From an uncultured Eubacteriales bacterium (GTDB lineage: Bacteria > Bacillota > Clostridia > Oscillospirales > Acutalibacteraceae), in the NCBI GenBank assembly GCA_900321515.1, contig ONWI01000061.1, positions 1 to 5,353 of the forward strand: a stretch of DNA of 5,353 nt. The letters run 5' to 3'. Positions 1-4,913 of this stretch are shown here, piece after piece. The notes under the pieces are model-generated. The model was not told the DNA's origin, ran no database searches, and saw only the letters and a program-made list of their open reading frames with translations. Every line of letters begins with the position of its first letter. Within the stretch, counting starts at the first letter, position 1. Made by a program: the position numbers and the translations under genes.

Positions 1-84
1 GCCGGATATTGCCTCCCTCTTTGAGGGAGGTGGCTCGCCGTAGGCGAGACGGAGGGAGTTAATTTCACTAAGTTGTGGATAGTG
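1..84 (+). repeat. Left copy of 84-bp inverted repeat, double-hairpin type
   Basis: This stretch is the reverse complement of 5234-5317 with two mismatches by eye (left positions 4 and 26). It contains two perfect hairpins: an 8-bp CCTCCCTC/GAGGGAGG stem with a TTT loop (12-30) and a 6-bp CTCGCC/GGCGAG stem with a GTA loop (34-48). These are followed by GGAGGGAG and an A/T-richer tail ending GTGGATAGTG. Similarity stops abruptly after 84. The outer edge is cut by the window, so the element may extend further left. It looks like a dispersed non-coding (MITE-like) repeat; no transposase is linked to it here. Confidence 0.85.
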
Positions 85-90
85 TTTATC

Positions 91-119
91 TCATAATTTC
101 CCCACCCCCTGAATACATA
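91..119 (+). promoter_or_regulatory. Candidate sigma-E-type promoter for spoIIID
   Basis: TCATAAT at 91-97 matches six of seven positions of the sigma-E -35 pattern (KMATATT). AATACATA at 112-119, 14 nt downstream, matches five of eight positions of the -10 pattern (CATACAAT). spoIIID is sigma-E dependent in Bacillus, which makes the site plausible, but the region is A/T-rich and the match is by eye. The candidate begins only 7 bp after the repeat ends. Confidence 0.3.
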
Positions 120-189
120 TTAATTCAGAATAATACTCATCTCACACAAACATCAGATTGAAATGAGTACATAATCAGGAGGGAAAAGC

Positions 190-480
190 ATGAGGAAAGA
201 CATTCGGGACGCCGGGCTGCGCGCTGAGACACTCGGAGAATATATTGTGGAGCACAGGGCGACTGTCCGCGCCGCCGCCGCCGCAACCGGGATATCCAAG
301 TCTACCGTCCACAAGGAGGTCACCCAGCGGCTTCGCGAAACTGACGCTGACCTCTATTACAAGGTCAAGGAAATACTCGATTTCAACAAGTCCGAACGAC
401 ACATCAGAGGCGGTAACGCGACCCGCGAAAAATATCGCAGATTATCCGAAAATCTCAGCCGCAAACATTCTTTACATTAA
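190..480 (+). CDS. spoIIID: Sporulation transcriptional regulator SpoIIID
   Basis: This encodes a 96-residue DNA-binding protein that in Bacillus and Clostridia acts in the mother cell after engulfment, activating or repressing sigma-E-dependent genes. It aligns along most of its length with B. subtilis SpoIIID (93 residues) as I recall that sequence. Visible landmarks are GEYIVEHRATVR (16-27), a helix-turn-helix with recognition segment GISKSTVHKEVTQRL (34-48), the KVKEILDFNKSERHIRGG block (58-75) and a basic C-terminal stretch (NATREKYRR, 76-84) that adds DNA contacts in the family. The ATG is supported by AGGAGGG at 177-183, 6 nt upstream. The only notable difference from family members is a slightly longer basic C-terminus. 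The gene stands alone, with the left repeat upstream and a hairpin downstream. Family identity is very secure; the regulatory targets are inferred from relatives. Confidence 0.96.
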   Translation: MRKDIRDAGLRAETLGEYIVEHRATVRAAAAATGISKSTVHKEVTQRLRETDADLYYKVKEILDFNKSERHIRGGNATREKYRRLSENLSRKHSLH

Positions 481-485
481 ATCCA

Positions 486-514
486 TTGATTAATGCGACA
501 TTTTATGATAAAAT
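486..514 (+). promoter_or_regulatory. Candidate sigma-A-type promoter with palindromic -10 region
   Basis: TTGATT (486-491) and TAAAAT (509-514) are separated by 17 nt, matching four and five of six consensus positions. The -10 half overlaps a perfect 15-bp palindrome, ATTTTAT-G-ATAAAAT (500-514), which could be an operator or simply A/T-rich chance. If used, it would give the HD-domain gene at 778 a leader of about 250 nt. The hairpin at 517-540 would then sit right at the transcript start, which argues for caution. Confidence 0.25.
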
Positions 515-516
515 CT

Positions 517-550
517 ACAAAAGAAGCGTATCGCTTTTGTTGATTATCAA
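517..550 (+). terminator. Possible intrinsic terminator after spoIIID
   Basis: ACAAAAG (517-523) pairs with CTTTTGT (534-540), with an inner CG/CG pairing that leaves a small loop and an AAG bulge. A T-rich but interrupted tract follows the stem. It lies 36 nt past the spoIIID stop. The stem is A/T-rich and the T-run is broken by G, A and C, so termination would be weak. Confidence 0.35.
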
Positions 551-777
551 TTTTGGAGTCGGTCGGGCGCAGGGGCGCCGAAGGGCTGGATAGAGTGGGT
601 TATTCTGACGATTTTATTCTTGATTTCATCGGAACTCTCCTTTCCCGCTTCCGAACTTCCGGCGCGTCGCCCGCGTCCGTGAGCTGAATATCGCTTACGC
701 GACCCGCGCAATTTCCCCGTCGGCTTATTCTGACCGCTTTTTTTCTCTCACCGAAACGAAAGGATGTTGAAATTGTA
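541..777 (+). other. Stretch without a firm gene between spoIIID and the HD-domain gene
   Basis: No convincing gene is visible. Three details stand out. A 5-bp GGCGC/GCGCC hairpin (566-579) runs into CGCCGAAGGG, a short match to the core of glycine and lysine riboswitches, but the other conserved parts of those aptamers are missing. A short open frame (595-687, GTG start, 30 residues, GAAGGG 9 nt upstream) has codon use like the neighbouring gene but no recognisable product. The 10-mer TTATTCTGAC occurs at 600-609 and 725-734. The stretch may be a leader for the HD gene or decayed coding sequence. Confidence 0.4.
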
Positions 778-1314
778 ATGCCCGAAAATTTGATGCCTGA
801 AGATTTATTGCCTGAAAAAAATATTCCCGATATTGCTCAGCTTCTCGGCGCGATGATATCTTATTACAAGGGCGATCCTCGCAGAATTCATCATTTCATC
901 AAGGTCCACGACCTCGCCCGCACTATCGGTATTCTTGAGGGCCTTGACGACAACGAGCTTTATGTGCTTGAAGCCGCCGCCGCCGTCCACGACATCGGCA
1001 TTCACATCTGCGAACTCAAATACGGCAGGTGCGACGGTCAGCTTCAGGAAGAGGAAGGCCCTGAACTCGCCAGAGATATGCTCACCGCCCTTGGATTTGA
1101 TCAGGAGGTGATTCTCCGCGTCTGCTGGCTGGTCGCTCATCACCACTCATATCACTCTATCGACGGCTGGGATCATCAGATTCTCATTGAAGCCGACATG
1201 CTGGTGAATCTCTACGAGGACTCCGCTTCCCACGAGAAAATCGAGTCAGCTCTTGAGAATATTTTCATCTCCCAGACCGGCAAGCTCTTCCTCAGAAAAA
1301 TGTTTGATCTCTGA
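778..1314 (+). CDS. HD-domain phosphohydrolase-like protein
   Basis: This is a 178-residue soluble protein with an HD-superfamily metal site: H44 in KVHDLA, the H71-D72 doublet in AAAAVHDIGIH, H121/H122 in LVAHHH, and D140 in LIEADMLVN. The spacing H...HD...HH...D fits metal-dependent phosphohydrolases that act on nucleotides or phosphoesters; the substrate cannot be told from sequence. There is no partner domain (no GGDEF, RelA or response-regulator part). The start is ambiguous: ATG 778, ATG 793 and TTG 808 each begin a copy of a 15-nt tandem repeat encoding MPENL, MPEDL and LPEKN. The best ribosome site, AAAGGA at 759-764, is 13 nt from ATG 778, longer than ideal but closest to the first start, so I keep that one. 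A four-codon ORF (764-778) overlaps the start as TAATG. No clear terminator follows; the next gene has its own promoter. Confidence 0.85.
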   Translation: MPENLMPEDLLPEKNIPDIAQLLGAMISYYKGDPRRIHHFIKVHDLARTIGILEGLDDNELYVLEAAAAVHDIGIHICELKYGRCDGQLQEEEGPELARDMLTALGFDQEVILRVCWLVAHHHSYHSIDGWDHQILIEADMLVNLYEDSASHEKIESALENIFISQTGKLFLRKMFDL

Positions 1315-1375
1315 TCGCGCATCCATATTAATAGTAATAATAGTAAAAAAATTTTTAAAAAATTCCCTTTTTGTG

Positions 1376-1403
1376 TTGATTTTTTTAAAATTATTAGTAT
1401 AAT
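1376..1403 (+). promoter_or_regulatory. Sigma-A-type promoter for the membrane protein gene
   Basis: TTGATT (1376-1381) and a perfect TATAAT (1398-1403) lie 16 nt apart in a very A/T-rich region downstream of the HD-domain gene. A transcript would start near 1410, giving about 60 nt of leader before the gene at 1471. The perfect -10 is the strongest part; the -35 matches four of six positions. Confidence 0.6.
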
Positions 1404-1407
1404 AGTA

Positions 1408-1439
1408 AGTAGCAGATGCGGTGCTGTACTATTTTTTTT
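1408..1439 (+). terminator. Terminator-like hairpin in the 5' leader, possible attenuator
   Basis: AGTA + CAG (1408-1411, 1413-1415) pairs with CTG + TACT (1424-1430), with G1412 bulged and an 8-nt loop, and eight T residues follow directly (1432-1439). This has the form of a weak intrinsic terminator but sits just after the predicted promoter, so it could attenuate the gene downstream. It could instead terminate read-through from the HD-domain gene. The short stem makes either role uncertain. Confidence 0.35.
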
Positions 1440-1470
1440 CGGAAAGGAAGCGGTTGTTATTTTTAACGAT

Positions 1471-1887
1471 TTGAAAAAACACATTAAAGGCAGAACGCAG
1501 GCATTCTGGATCATCGGTTTGGTGATTCTCATTATCTTCGGCGTGATTGCTTTCAGACGTTGGAAGCCAGATCAGTACATCATTGGCGAAATCACCTGGA
1601 TCAATTCCGCTGCCGCCAAGATGGAAAACTTCGACAAAACCGACGGCGCTTACACCGGCGACCCAGACAAGCTTTTCATCACGTTTCTTCCGGACGCCTG
1701 CGAGTTTTTCGACACCGAGGGCAACCCGATCACCGCGCTTGACGTTACCGTCGGCTCTAAAGTTAAAATGACCTCCAGCACCGGCTTGAAAACCAACGCG
1801 GAAGGCTATACTACCGTGGAAATTAAAAAGGTCGAGGTCTTGTATATGGCTCCCTCTGCCGATGAATTCTTCGCGAGCAATCAGTGA
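1471..1887 (+). CDS. Small membrane-anchored protein with predicted extracellular beta domain
   Basis: I do not recognise a named family. The 138-residue product has a short basic N-terminus (KKHIKGR), one hydrophobic segment at about 11-28 (FWIIGLVILIIFGVIAF) followed by RRWK, and a polar domain from about 37 to 126 predicted to be outside the cell. That domain alternates hydrophobic and polar residues (YIIGEITWI, KLFITFL, GSKVKM, YTTVEIKKVEVL), a pattern typical of a small beta barrel such as an OB-like fold; this is inference. It has one cysteine (C77) and no catalytic motif. The start is unsettled: TTG 1471 is the first usual start, but the only good ribosome site (AAAGGA, 1443-1448) is 22 nt upstream and better placed for an ATT codon at 1459 in the same frame, which would add four residues. 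It appears monocistronic, with its own promoter and a strong terminator. Confidence 0.75.
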   Translation: MKKHIKGRTQAFWIIGLVILIIFGVIAFRRWKPDQYIIGEITWINSAAAKMENFDKTDGAYTGDPDKLFITFLPDACEFFDTEGNPITALDVTVGSKVKMTSSTGLKTNAEGYTTVEIKKVEVLYMAPSADEFFASNQ

Positions 1888-1911
1888 TTTTCTTTAAAAC
1901 AGCATTTTTTA

Positions 1912-1950
1912 ACCGCCGTGCATTGTCTTAAATGCGCGGCGGTCTATTTT
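1912..1950 (+). terminator. Intrinsic terminator between convergent genes
   Basis: A 13-bp stem (1912-1924 with 1931-1943) with one T-G wobble and a six-base loop is followed by CTATTTTATTG. It begins 24 nt after the stop of the plus-strand membrane protein gene. The minus-strand glycosyltransferase ends at 1956, so the same hairpin lies 12 nt past its stop. In that direction the stem is followed by an A-rich rather than T-rich run, so it is a better terminator for the plus strand. Confidence 0.8.
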
Positions 1951-1955
1951 ATTGT

Positions 1956-2912
1956 TTATTGCTTTTTTCGGGTATTCGCCTTTTTGTAATCGCCGTGTAT
2001 CGCGCGGATTACCGATGTGACACAGAATCTGAAAAACACTTCGGGAGATTTGAATGTCCGTTTGCAGTCCCGCCAGCCGCAGAGCCTTCTGTACTTTTTT
2101 AAAACGCCGGCTGCTACCGGGGTTATCCCGTCGAAGGACCACATGTCATGCCCCGCGAAATGCACGATGAAGGGGTGGTACAGCGCGTATTCCAACTGCT
2201 CCGCCGTGTAATAGAAGTCCGGAATGCGGCGCAGCATCTTGGGAATATCCCTCTCGCAGATCATCCACATCATATTGTACTCCGGCGGAAGAATCACCAT
2301 CTCGCTCCCCATCAGATAATTGATCGCGTCCTGATCGGGATAGAGCAGCTCCGCCGGGAAGCTGTTGATGTATTCGATGATCCTGCGCGAGGCGTCAAGC
2401 TCTATCCACCGCGCCGTGTCTATCACAAGCACGCCCGAATTGATATATTCATATTCGTCGGGCATACCCAGCGCCTTCTTGCGGGGCGCATTGTCCGCGT
2501 CGGTCACTGCCGCAAGGCATTTGCCCTGAAGGTCCATCGTGAAAAGCTCCGTCACCGGACGGTCCATCAGCAGATCGCAGTCCAGATAGATCAGCCTGTC
2601 GATATCGCCGTAAAGCTCCGGCAGCTCATTGAGGAACAGCCTTCCGTATATCGCCCTGTGCCAGCGCGTCGGAACCTTCGGCACCACGGCGTTGAGCTTT
2701 TGGTCAATGTCGTAAAAAATCATCTCGGCATTGCCGAATGCAGCCGCCTGATTGCGGAGCCGCTGTTTGTTTTCCTCGGTAATCCCGCAGTCCATCACAA
2801 AGAGACGCACTTTTTCAACATCAGGACACATGTTGTACATAACAGAATAAGTGCATATGCCGAGATTTTTTACATAATTGTTGTCCGAAACAAGCAAAAA
2901 ATCAGCAGTCAT
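1956..2912 (-). CDS. Glycosyltransferase family 8 protein
   Basis: This 318-residue enzyme belongs to the retaining GT-A family that transfers a sugar from a nucleotide sugar (often UDP-glucose or UDP-galactose) in LPS-type, glycogenin and surface-glycan synthesis. Seen in order: N-terminal nucleotide-binding start ADFLLVSDNNYVKNLG (3-18), RAIYGRLFLNELP (86-98), metal-binding DCD (111-113) in IYLDCDLLM, NSGVLVID (158-165), PDQDAIN (192-198) and HFAGHDMW (251-258), whose histidine normally completes the metal site. No membrane segment is evident; the C-terminus is basic (KKANTRKKQ), perhaps for membrane contact. The frame is open up to an ATG at 2975 that overlaps cwlD. I chose ATG 2912 because AAAGGA at 2922-2927 lies 9 nt before it and the protein then begins as family members do. 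It follows cwlD by 32 nt and is probably cotranscribed. Acceptor and donor are unknown. Confidence 0.92.
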   Translation of the reverse strand: MTADFLLVSDNNYVKNLGICTYSVMYNMCPDVEKVRLFVMDCGITEENKQRLRNQAAAFGNAEMIFYDIDQKLNAVVPKVPTRWHRAIYGRLFLNELPELYGDIDRLIYLDCDLLMDRPVTELFTMDLQGKCLAAVTDADNAPRKKALGMPDEYEYINSGVLVIDTARWIELDASRRIIEYINSFPAELLYPDQDAINYLMGSEMVILPPEYNMMWMICERDIPKMLRRIPDFYYTAEQLEYALYHPFIVHFAGHDMWSFDGITPVAAGVLKKYRRLCGWRDCKRTFKSPEVFFRFCVTSVIRAIHGDYKKANTRKKQ

Positions 2913-2921
2913 TTTTATCAT

Positions 2922-2927
2922 TCCTTT
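2922..2927 (-). promoter_or_regulatory. Ribosome binding site that decides the glycosyltransferase start
   Basis: AAAGGA on the minus strand abuts an ATG at 2921, too close to use, and stands 9 nt before the ATG at 2912. This favours the shorter protein over the ATG at 2975, which would overlap the end of cwlD. Confidence 0.6.
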
Positions 2928-2944
2928 GTTTTTCCGGTAGTATT

Positions 2945-3688
2945 TTACTTCATTTTTTCTGAGCCCTCGTACCATCTGAGAAGTCCGCTGAATATGCAGT
3001 AGGCGACTTTGTACTGGTAGTCGTCAGTGCAGAGCAGAGCCTCCTCCCTCGGATTGGAGAGAAATCCGCACTCGCAGAGCACAGCGGTATTCTCCGCGTG
3101 ATAAAAGAGATAGAGATTCTTGCCGGTCTTGACCGTCTCCCTCGGCTTCTCGGGCTGAATGCGCAGGTTGAATTCATCCTGAATGTATCCCGCAAGCTCC
3201 CTGCTCGAATCACGATTGGGCGAATAAAAGATCTGCGAACCGTAGACCTTGCTGCTGCCCGACAGCTTATTCTGATGAATGCTTATCAGCACCGAACCCG
3301 GATAGAGCCTGGTCAGATTGAGACGGGCGCGCATATCGCTTATCTTGCGGCGGCGGATGGTGGTATCCTCGCTGTCATTCAGCGCGCGGTCGGAGTCGCG
3401 GGTCATTACCACCTCGAAGCCTGCGTCGGTCAGCATATCCCTCAGCTTGAGCGATACGGCGAGATTCACATTCTTCTCGACCGTGCCGCCCGCGCCGACA
3501 GCCCCGCCGTCGAATCCCCCGTGACCCGGGTCAATGATAATCACTCCGCCTCGCGCATCCGACTGCGTGACCGTCCCGGAAGCGGCAATCGCGTAATTCC
3601 CGCCGGCAAAGGCGAGCGACAGGGCAAGCGCGGCGGCGGTGAATACCAGAAATCTGTGTCTTGGGCGTATATGAATTATTTTAATCAA
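2945..3688 (-). CDS. cwlD: N-acetylmuramoyl-L-alanine amidase, CwlD type
   Basis: This is a zinc amidase (Amidase_3 family) that removes the peptide side chain from muramic acid; in spore formers CwlD makes the muramic-delta-lactam of cortex peptidoglycan that germination enzymes recognise. The product is 247 residues, against 237 for B. subtilis CwlD. It has a basic N-terminus, a hydrophobic segment at about 13-29 with a possible AIA signal cleavage site (33-35), then the catalytic domain: IIIDPGHGG (50-58, zinc ligand H56), E71 in VEKNVNL, MTRDSD (95-100), ISIHQN (135-140, zinc ligand H138) and CECGFLSNP (205-213, catalytic E206). The RRRKISDMRARLNL stretch (112-125) and YIQDEF (168-173) resemble CwlD rather than general autolysins, and no cell-wall-binding repeats follow. 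The start is TTG 3688, set by GGAGGT 7 nt upstream; an ATG at 3739 would lie inside a hairpin. The gene sits between yfcE and the glycosyltransferase. Confidence 0.92.
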   Translation of the reverse strand: MIKIIHIRPRHRFLVFTAAALALSLAFAGGNYAIAASGTVTQSDARGGVIIIDPGHGGFDGGAVGAGGTVEKNVNLAVSLKLRDMLTDAGFEVVMTRDSDRALNDSEDTTIRRRKISDMRARLNLTRLYPGSVLISIHQNKLSGSSKVYGSQIFYSPNRDSSRELAGYIQDEFNLRIQPEKPRETVKTGKNLYLFYHAENTAVLCECGFLSNPREEALLCTDDYQYKVAYCIFSGLLRWYEGSEKMK

Positions 3689-3695
3689 AGCTAAA

Positions 3696-3701
3696 ACCTC
3701 C
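3696..3701 (-). promoter_or_regulatory. Ribosome binding site fixing a TTG start for cwlD
   Basis: GGAGGT on the minus strand lies 7 nt before TTG 3688. The longer reading frame from ATG 3739 would translate through this site and has no comparable ribosome site, so TTG is preferred. Confidence 0.75.
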
Positions 3702-3725
3702 GATATCAGTATAAAAGGCTGCTGA

Positions 3726-3748
3726 GCGGCAGAAGTCACGGCTGCCGC
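3726..3748 (-). other. Perfect 7-bp hairpin between yfcE and cwlD
   Basis: On the minus strand GCGGCAG and CTGCCGC flank a 9-nt loop. It lies 41 nt past the yfcE stop and about 38 nt before the cwlD start. No T-run follows directly (TCAGCAGCCTTTT), so it is a poor terminator. It may partly terminate yfcE transcripts, protect the cwlD mRNA 5' end, or be a regulatory structure. Confidence 0.5.
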
Positions 3749-3757
3749 CTGATGTCT

Positions 3758-3786
3758 TTTATATATCTATTATCGGAGAGCGCCAA
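3758..3786 (-). promoter_or_regulatory. Candidate promoter for cwlD and the glycosyltransferase
   Basis: Minus-strand TTGGCG (3786-3781) and TATAAA (3763-3758) are 17 nt apart, four and five of six matches to sigma-A consensus. It would start transcription just before the hairpin at 3726-3748. cwlD is usually driven by a sporulation sigma factor; I saw no convincing sigma-E or sigma-G pattern in this gap, so expression by read-through from yfcE or from an unrecognised site remains possible. Confidence 0.35.
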
Positions 3787-3789
3787 ATA

Positions 3790-4356
3790 TTACTGATGCT
3801 TTTGCTCGCCGAGCGGGTCGTAATGCCTGTAGTTTTCGCCGGTCTCCAGATCCTTCCAAACGAAGATGCCGTCCTTGAGCAGAATACAGCTGTGTCTGCT
3901 GTCCTCCTTTGGGAGCGATACGGAACCGGGATTGATGCACATTATGCCGTTCACCTCGCGCAGCGAAGGCAAGTGCGTGTGTCCGTAGAGAAGCATATCC
4001 CCCGCGGCAAGCTGCGGAAGGTTGTCGGGATTGTATATGTGTCCGTGAGTGACGTACACTATCTTATCCCCGATGGGCAGCAGCGCGCAGTCCGCTGACA
4101 TCCGGAACGGCAGCACCATCAGATCCACATCCGCGTCGCAGTTGCCCCTGACGCAGAAAATCTTTTCGGAAACGCCCTTGAGAAGCTCCGCGACCTTCCT
4201 CGGCTCGTAGTCGCGCGGCAGGTCGTTCCTCGGGCCGTGATAGAGAATATCGCCCAGCAGGAGCAGCCTGTCGGCGGCTTCCTTTTCAAACGCCTTCAGC
4301 ATCAAGTCGCAATAATACACCGAACCGTGTATATCGGACGCTATCATCAGTTTCAT
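3790..4356 (-). CDS. yfcE: YfcE family metallophosphodiesterase
   Basis: This 188-residue cytoplasmic enzyme belongs to the calcineurin-like metallophosphoesterases; E. coli YfcE is a manganese-dependent phosphodiesterase active on artificial substrates, with no settled natural one. Metal and catalytic residues are all present: D8 and H10 (SDIHGS), D36 (LGDILYHGPRN), N72 (RGNCD), H104 (VTHGH) and H126/H128 (YGHTHLP), followed by NPGSVSLPK (142-150). Similarity to E. coli YfcE, as I recall it, runs along nearly the whole length, including HGPRN and RGNCDADVD. The chosen ATG 4356 has GGGGGT 8 nt upstream; a TTG directly before it (4359) is an alternative giving one more residue. It carries its own strong promoter and is followed 101 nt later by cwlD on the same strand. 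Confidence 0.94.
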   Translation of the reverse strand: MKLMIASDIHGSVYYCDLMLKAFEKEAADRLLLLGDILYHGPRNDLPRDYEPRKVAELLKGVSEKIFCVRGNCDADVDLMVLPFRMSADCALLPIGDKIVYVTHGHIYNPDNLPQLAAGDMLLYGHTHLPSLREVNGIMCINPGSVSLPKEDSRHSCILLKDGIFVWKDLETGENYRHYDPLGEQKHQ

Positions 4357-4379
4357 CAATATTTACCCCCGGATTATTC

Positions 4380-4411
4380 TTTACATATTATTGTAAATGT
4401 TTACCGGTAAA
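4380..4411. promoter_or_regulatory. Two operator-like palindromes on the yfcE promoter
   Basis: TTTACCGGTAAA (4400-4411) is a perfect 12-bp palindrome lying wholly in the spacer between the -35 and -10. TTTACA-N6-TGTAAA (4380-4397) is an 18-bp dyad covering the -10 and the start site. Both half-sites begin TTTAC, so they may bind the same dimeric protein. No regulator gene is in the window and the binding protein is unknown. Confidence 0.5.
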
Positions 4412-4418
4412 ATGTCAA
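4390..4418 (-). promoter_or_regulatory. Near-consensus sigma-A promoter for yfcE
   Basis: Minus-strand TTGACA (4418-4413) is a perfect -35 and TACAAT (4395-4390) matches five of six -10 positions, with an ideal 17-nt spacer. Transcription would start near 4383, leaving a leader of about 27 nt. Two palindromes overlie the site, suggesting that this strong promoter is repressible. Confidence 0.8.
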
Positions 4419-4450
4419 TCTAAATTTGTTATCCCGCAAATGATTGAATA

Positions 4451-4897
4451 TTACCCGTTGTCGGCATCGGACGAATGATCGTTGGAGCAATCATTCGCAT
4501 CGGAATCCGACACATTGGCTTCCTCGCTGTGATTCTCCACCCTGTCGGCTTCGAGGCAATAGTTGTTTTGGCATTCCTCAGCCGATTCCGCCGCGGATTT
4601 CGCGCCGCCAAACACCGCGCCGACAGCTATGCCTCCCGCAGCGAACGCAATCAGTACGGCTGCCGCAGCTCCCGCAAATATCTTCCTTCCGGCGCGCCCG
4701 CCCTCTGCCTTGACGGCGGCAACGGCAGTCTCTTCTCCGGCAAAAAATTCCTCGAAGCTCTCGGTCGGCTGACCGGCGGCTATTCCACCGGCTATTTTTT
4801 CAAAAGGCGGCGCTGCGCAGTCTGTACCGGCGGCTATTTTTCTCATGGTTTCGCCTATCCGTTTTTCCGTTTTGCTCCATTCAGTGTTTTTCTTCAT
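4451..4897 (-). CDS. Single-pass membrane protein with acidic C-terminal tail
   Basis: I do not recognise this 148-residue protein. It has a charged N-terminal part (1-70, with EKRIGETMRKIAAG and PPFEKIAGGIA), one Ala/Gly-rich hydrophobic segment at about 73-97 (IFAGAAAAVLIAFAAGGIAVG), and a strongly acidic tail (102-148) ending SDADNG. GRAGRK just before the membrane segment suggests N-in, C-out topology. The tail has three cysteines (109, 114, 137) and D-x-D-x-N-D spacing (131-136) that recalls calcium-binding loops, without a full motif. The layout of a cytoplasmic head plus one membrane pass resembles anti-sigma factors, but no zinc or sigma-binding motif is visible. ATG 4897 is chosen because AAAGGAGGT lies 7 nt before it; a GTG at 4906 overlaps that site. 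It precedes yfcE, separated by 94 nt holding the yfcE promoter. Confidence 0.75.
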   Translation of the reverse strand: MKKNTEWSKTEKRIGETMRKIAAGTDCAAPPFEKIAGGIAAGQPTESFEEFFAGEETAVAAVKAEGGRAGRKIFAGAAAAVLIAFAAGGIAVGAVFGGAKSAAESAEECQNNYCLEADRVENHSEEANVSDSDANDCSNDHSSDADNG

Positions 4898-4904
4898 TTC
4901 CGCC

Positions 4905-4913
4905 ACCTCCTTT
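4905..4913 (-). promoter_or_regulatory. Strong ribosome binding site deciding the 4897 start
   Basis: AAAGGAGGT on the minus strand stands 7 nt before ATG 4897. The in-frame GTG at 4906 shares bases with this site and cannot be served by it. The quality of the site is a good argument that the unrecognised membrane protein is truly translated. Confidence 0.8.

Noticed and set aside
2148..3002. Plus-strand 284-residue open frame
   Set aside because: It is antisense to the glycosyltransferase, whose motifs and codon pattern are clear. The plus-strand translation shows no domain.
3098..3694. Plus-strand 198-residue open frame
   Set aside because: It is the antisense shadow of cwlD, which has complete catalytic motifs.
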